From: JAPLXD01 sp041662765
GTDB lineage: Bacteria > Patescibacteriota > Minisyncoccia > Moranbacterales > UBA11712
Reading direction: 5' to 3'
NCBI GenBank assembly: GCA_041662765.1
Contig: JBAZRT010000017.1
Location: forward strand, 1-14,958
DNA length: 14,958 nt
A program made the position numbers and the translations under genes. How positions within the stretch are numbered: position 1 is the stretch's first letter; every line of letters begins with the position of its first letter. Shown piece after piece: positions 14,196-14,958 of this stretch. Under the pieces are notes generated by a model, which saw only the letters and a list, made by a program, of their open reading frames with translations, did not search any database and had not been told where the DNA came from.

Positions 14196-14261
14196 TTCCA
14201 AAGCTCGGCTTTTCCCTTTCTCGAGCACAGCTCTCAAAATTCCTCAAAGCCAAGCTTTTTT
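14196..14261 (-). repeat. 66-bp leader element, copy B (upstream of the four-helix-bundle gene)
   Basis: It is the partner of 13566-13631, with equal length and nearly identical arms but a different 20-base core. Its core contains GAGC-TGT-GCTC on the minus strand. It begins within the stop codon of the nuclease gene and ends 5 bases before the ATG at 14190, the same arrangement as copy A. Confidence 0.85.
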
Positions 14262-14958
14262 AATTTTCAACTATCTTTTCCGTGTGGGTGATTTCTTTTT
14301 TTGCTTCTTCTTCCTTACCCCGGCCCCGGCCTCTTTTTTTCTTTTTGTAGACGACATGGAGCGGAAAAAATTCATAATAGTTTTTTTCGTCAAACCAAGC
14401 GCATTTGAAATCGAAGAGTCGCAAACCGGTGAGACGGGAAAGCGCGAGGGCGTAGAAAACCAATTGCGCGACCGGCCGGGCTTTGTCCGCGTTCGGTTTG
14501 TAATCCAAAATGTGAACGGACTTGTTGCGGATCTGGACGAAGTCGATGTGTCCGGTGATCGTCTTCTCCATCTCGAACGGAATTTCGAATTTGAGGTTAT
14601 CTTTCATCCAGTCGTAGTCTTCCCTCTCGAAAAATACCGGCACTTCGGTGGCCACCGTCACAGAGTCGTTCGCGAGCATGAATTTTTGCAAAGCGTCGTG
14701 CCGCCACTTGTTGTCGGAGACAGCCTGCAACACAAGTTGCGCGAGTTGCGTCGCGCGATTTTGTTTTTCCGTGATTCGCACTTCGTGGAGATCCATCTCG
14801 GCTTTGATCTCGGACGAGCGGTCGGACTCTTTGAAAAGATAGTGCGGGCAGTCGGTGGCTATGGAATCGAGATACTCGCGGAGCGGCGCGAAACGATAAT
14901 GTCCGAACTCCTGCAGGGCGAGGGCGATTTTGGCGCGGTGATATCGGAAACGATATAT
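14260..14958 (-). CDS. PD-(D/E)XK superfamily nuclease (RecB/Cas4-like), 5' end outside window
   Basis: The frame is open from the right edge to the TAA at 14260-14262, so 232 residues are visible and the true start lies outside. An ATG exists at 14794-14796, but 54 open codons precede it. Counting from that Met, motifs are TEVPVFF (50-56, Glu51), GHIDFVQ (82-88, Asp85), ILDYK (96-100, Asp98 and Lys100) and QLVFYA (111-116). This is the metal-binding and QxxxY layout of RecB/Cas4-type nucleases. The tail after 150 is lysine/glutamate-rich and low-complexity. It is probably a DNA repair or processing exonuclease domain; no cas genes or CRISPR array are present, so a Cas4 role is not supported. 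The missing N-terminal part could hold other domains. Confidence 0.75.
   Translation of the reverse strand: MYRFRYHRAKIALALQEFGHYRFAPLREYLDSIATDCPHYLFKESDRSSEIKAEMDLHEVRITEKQNRATQLAQLVLQAVSDNKWRHDALQKFMLANDSVTVATEVPVFFEREDYDWMKDNLKFEIPFEMEKTITGHIDFVQIRNKSVHILDYKPNADKARPVAQLVFYALALSRLTGLRLFDFKCAWFDEKNYYEFFPLHVVYKKKKRGRGRGKEEEAKKEITHTEKIVEN

Noticed and set aside
14260..14958. Cas4 of a CRISPR system
   Set aside because: The nuclease core and QxxxY motif fit the wider RecB-type superfamily. No conserved cysteine cluster for an Fe-S centre is visible in this part and no CRISPR context exists.

Overview
The window is a gene-dense, almost entirely minus-strand stretch of a bacterial chromosome. 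Standard code fits: TGA is used as a stop in atpA, atpG and atpF. Several features suggest a Patescibacteria/CPR lineage, perhaps Parcubacteria-like: compact subunits, a divergent four-helix-bundle (S23-type) protein, almost no Shine-Dalgarno sequences, and AT-rich intergenic repeats. This is inference from sequence style; no phylogenetic marker was searched.

Layout in transcription order (right to left). (1) 14958-13741: the 3' part of a PD-(D/E)XK (RecB/Cas4-like) nuclease, then a four-helix-bundle protein. (2) 13558-6429: a complete F1Fo ATP synthase operon in classical order, atpZ/I-B-E-F-H-A-G-D-C. The c subunit has the proton-type ion site. Most non-overlapping gene junctions carry copies of an AT-rich, self-complementary repeat. 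Two 121-bp copies differ at one base and two others share a ~98-bp backbone. A strong hairpin follows atpE. (3) 6336-5320: two tandem, diverged, miniature beta-carbonic-anhydrase-like genes. The second has its own near-consensus promoter, a leader able to form two mutually exclusive hairpins, the only strong Shine-Dalgarno in the window, and a strong terminator. (4) 5107-185: leuS with its own promoter, then yvcK and a divergent Nramp-family transporter, closely spaced as an operon. (5) 70-1: the start of another membrane protein running off the left edge.

Functionally, the ATP synthase interconverts the proton gradient and ATP. The carbonic-anhydrase-like proteins may handle CO2/bicarbonate and protons. 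The leuS-yvcK-nramp cluster covers translation, cell-envelope/carbon control and metal uptake. No complete novel defence or mobile system is visible. The most unusual material is regulatory or repetitive: the repeats threaded through the atp operon, a 66-bp element with constant arms and a variable core directly upstream of two start codons, and the possible attenuator before one carbonic-anhydrase-like gene.
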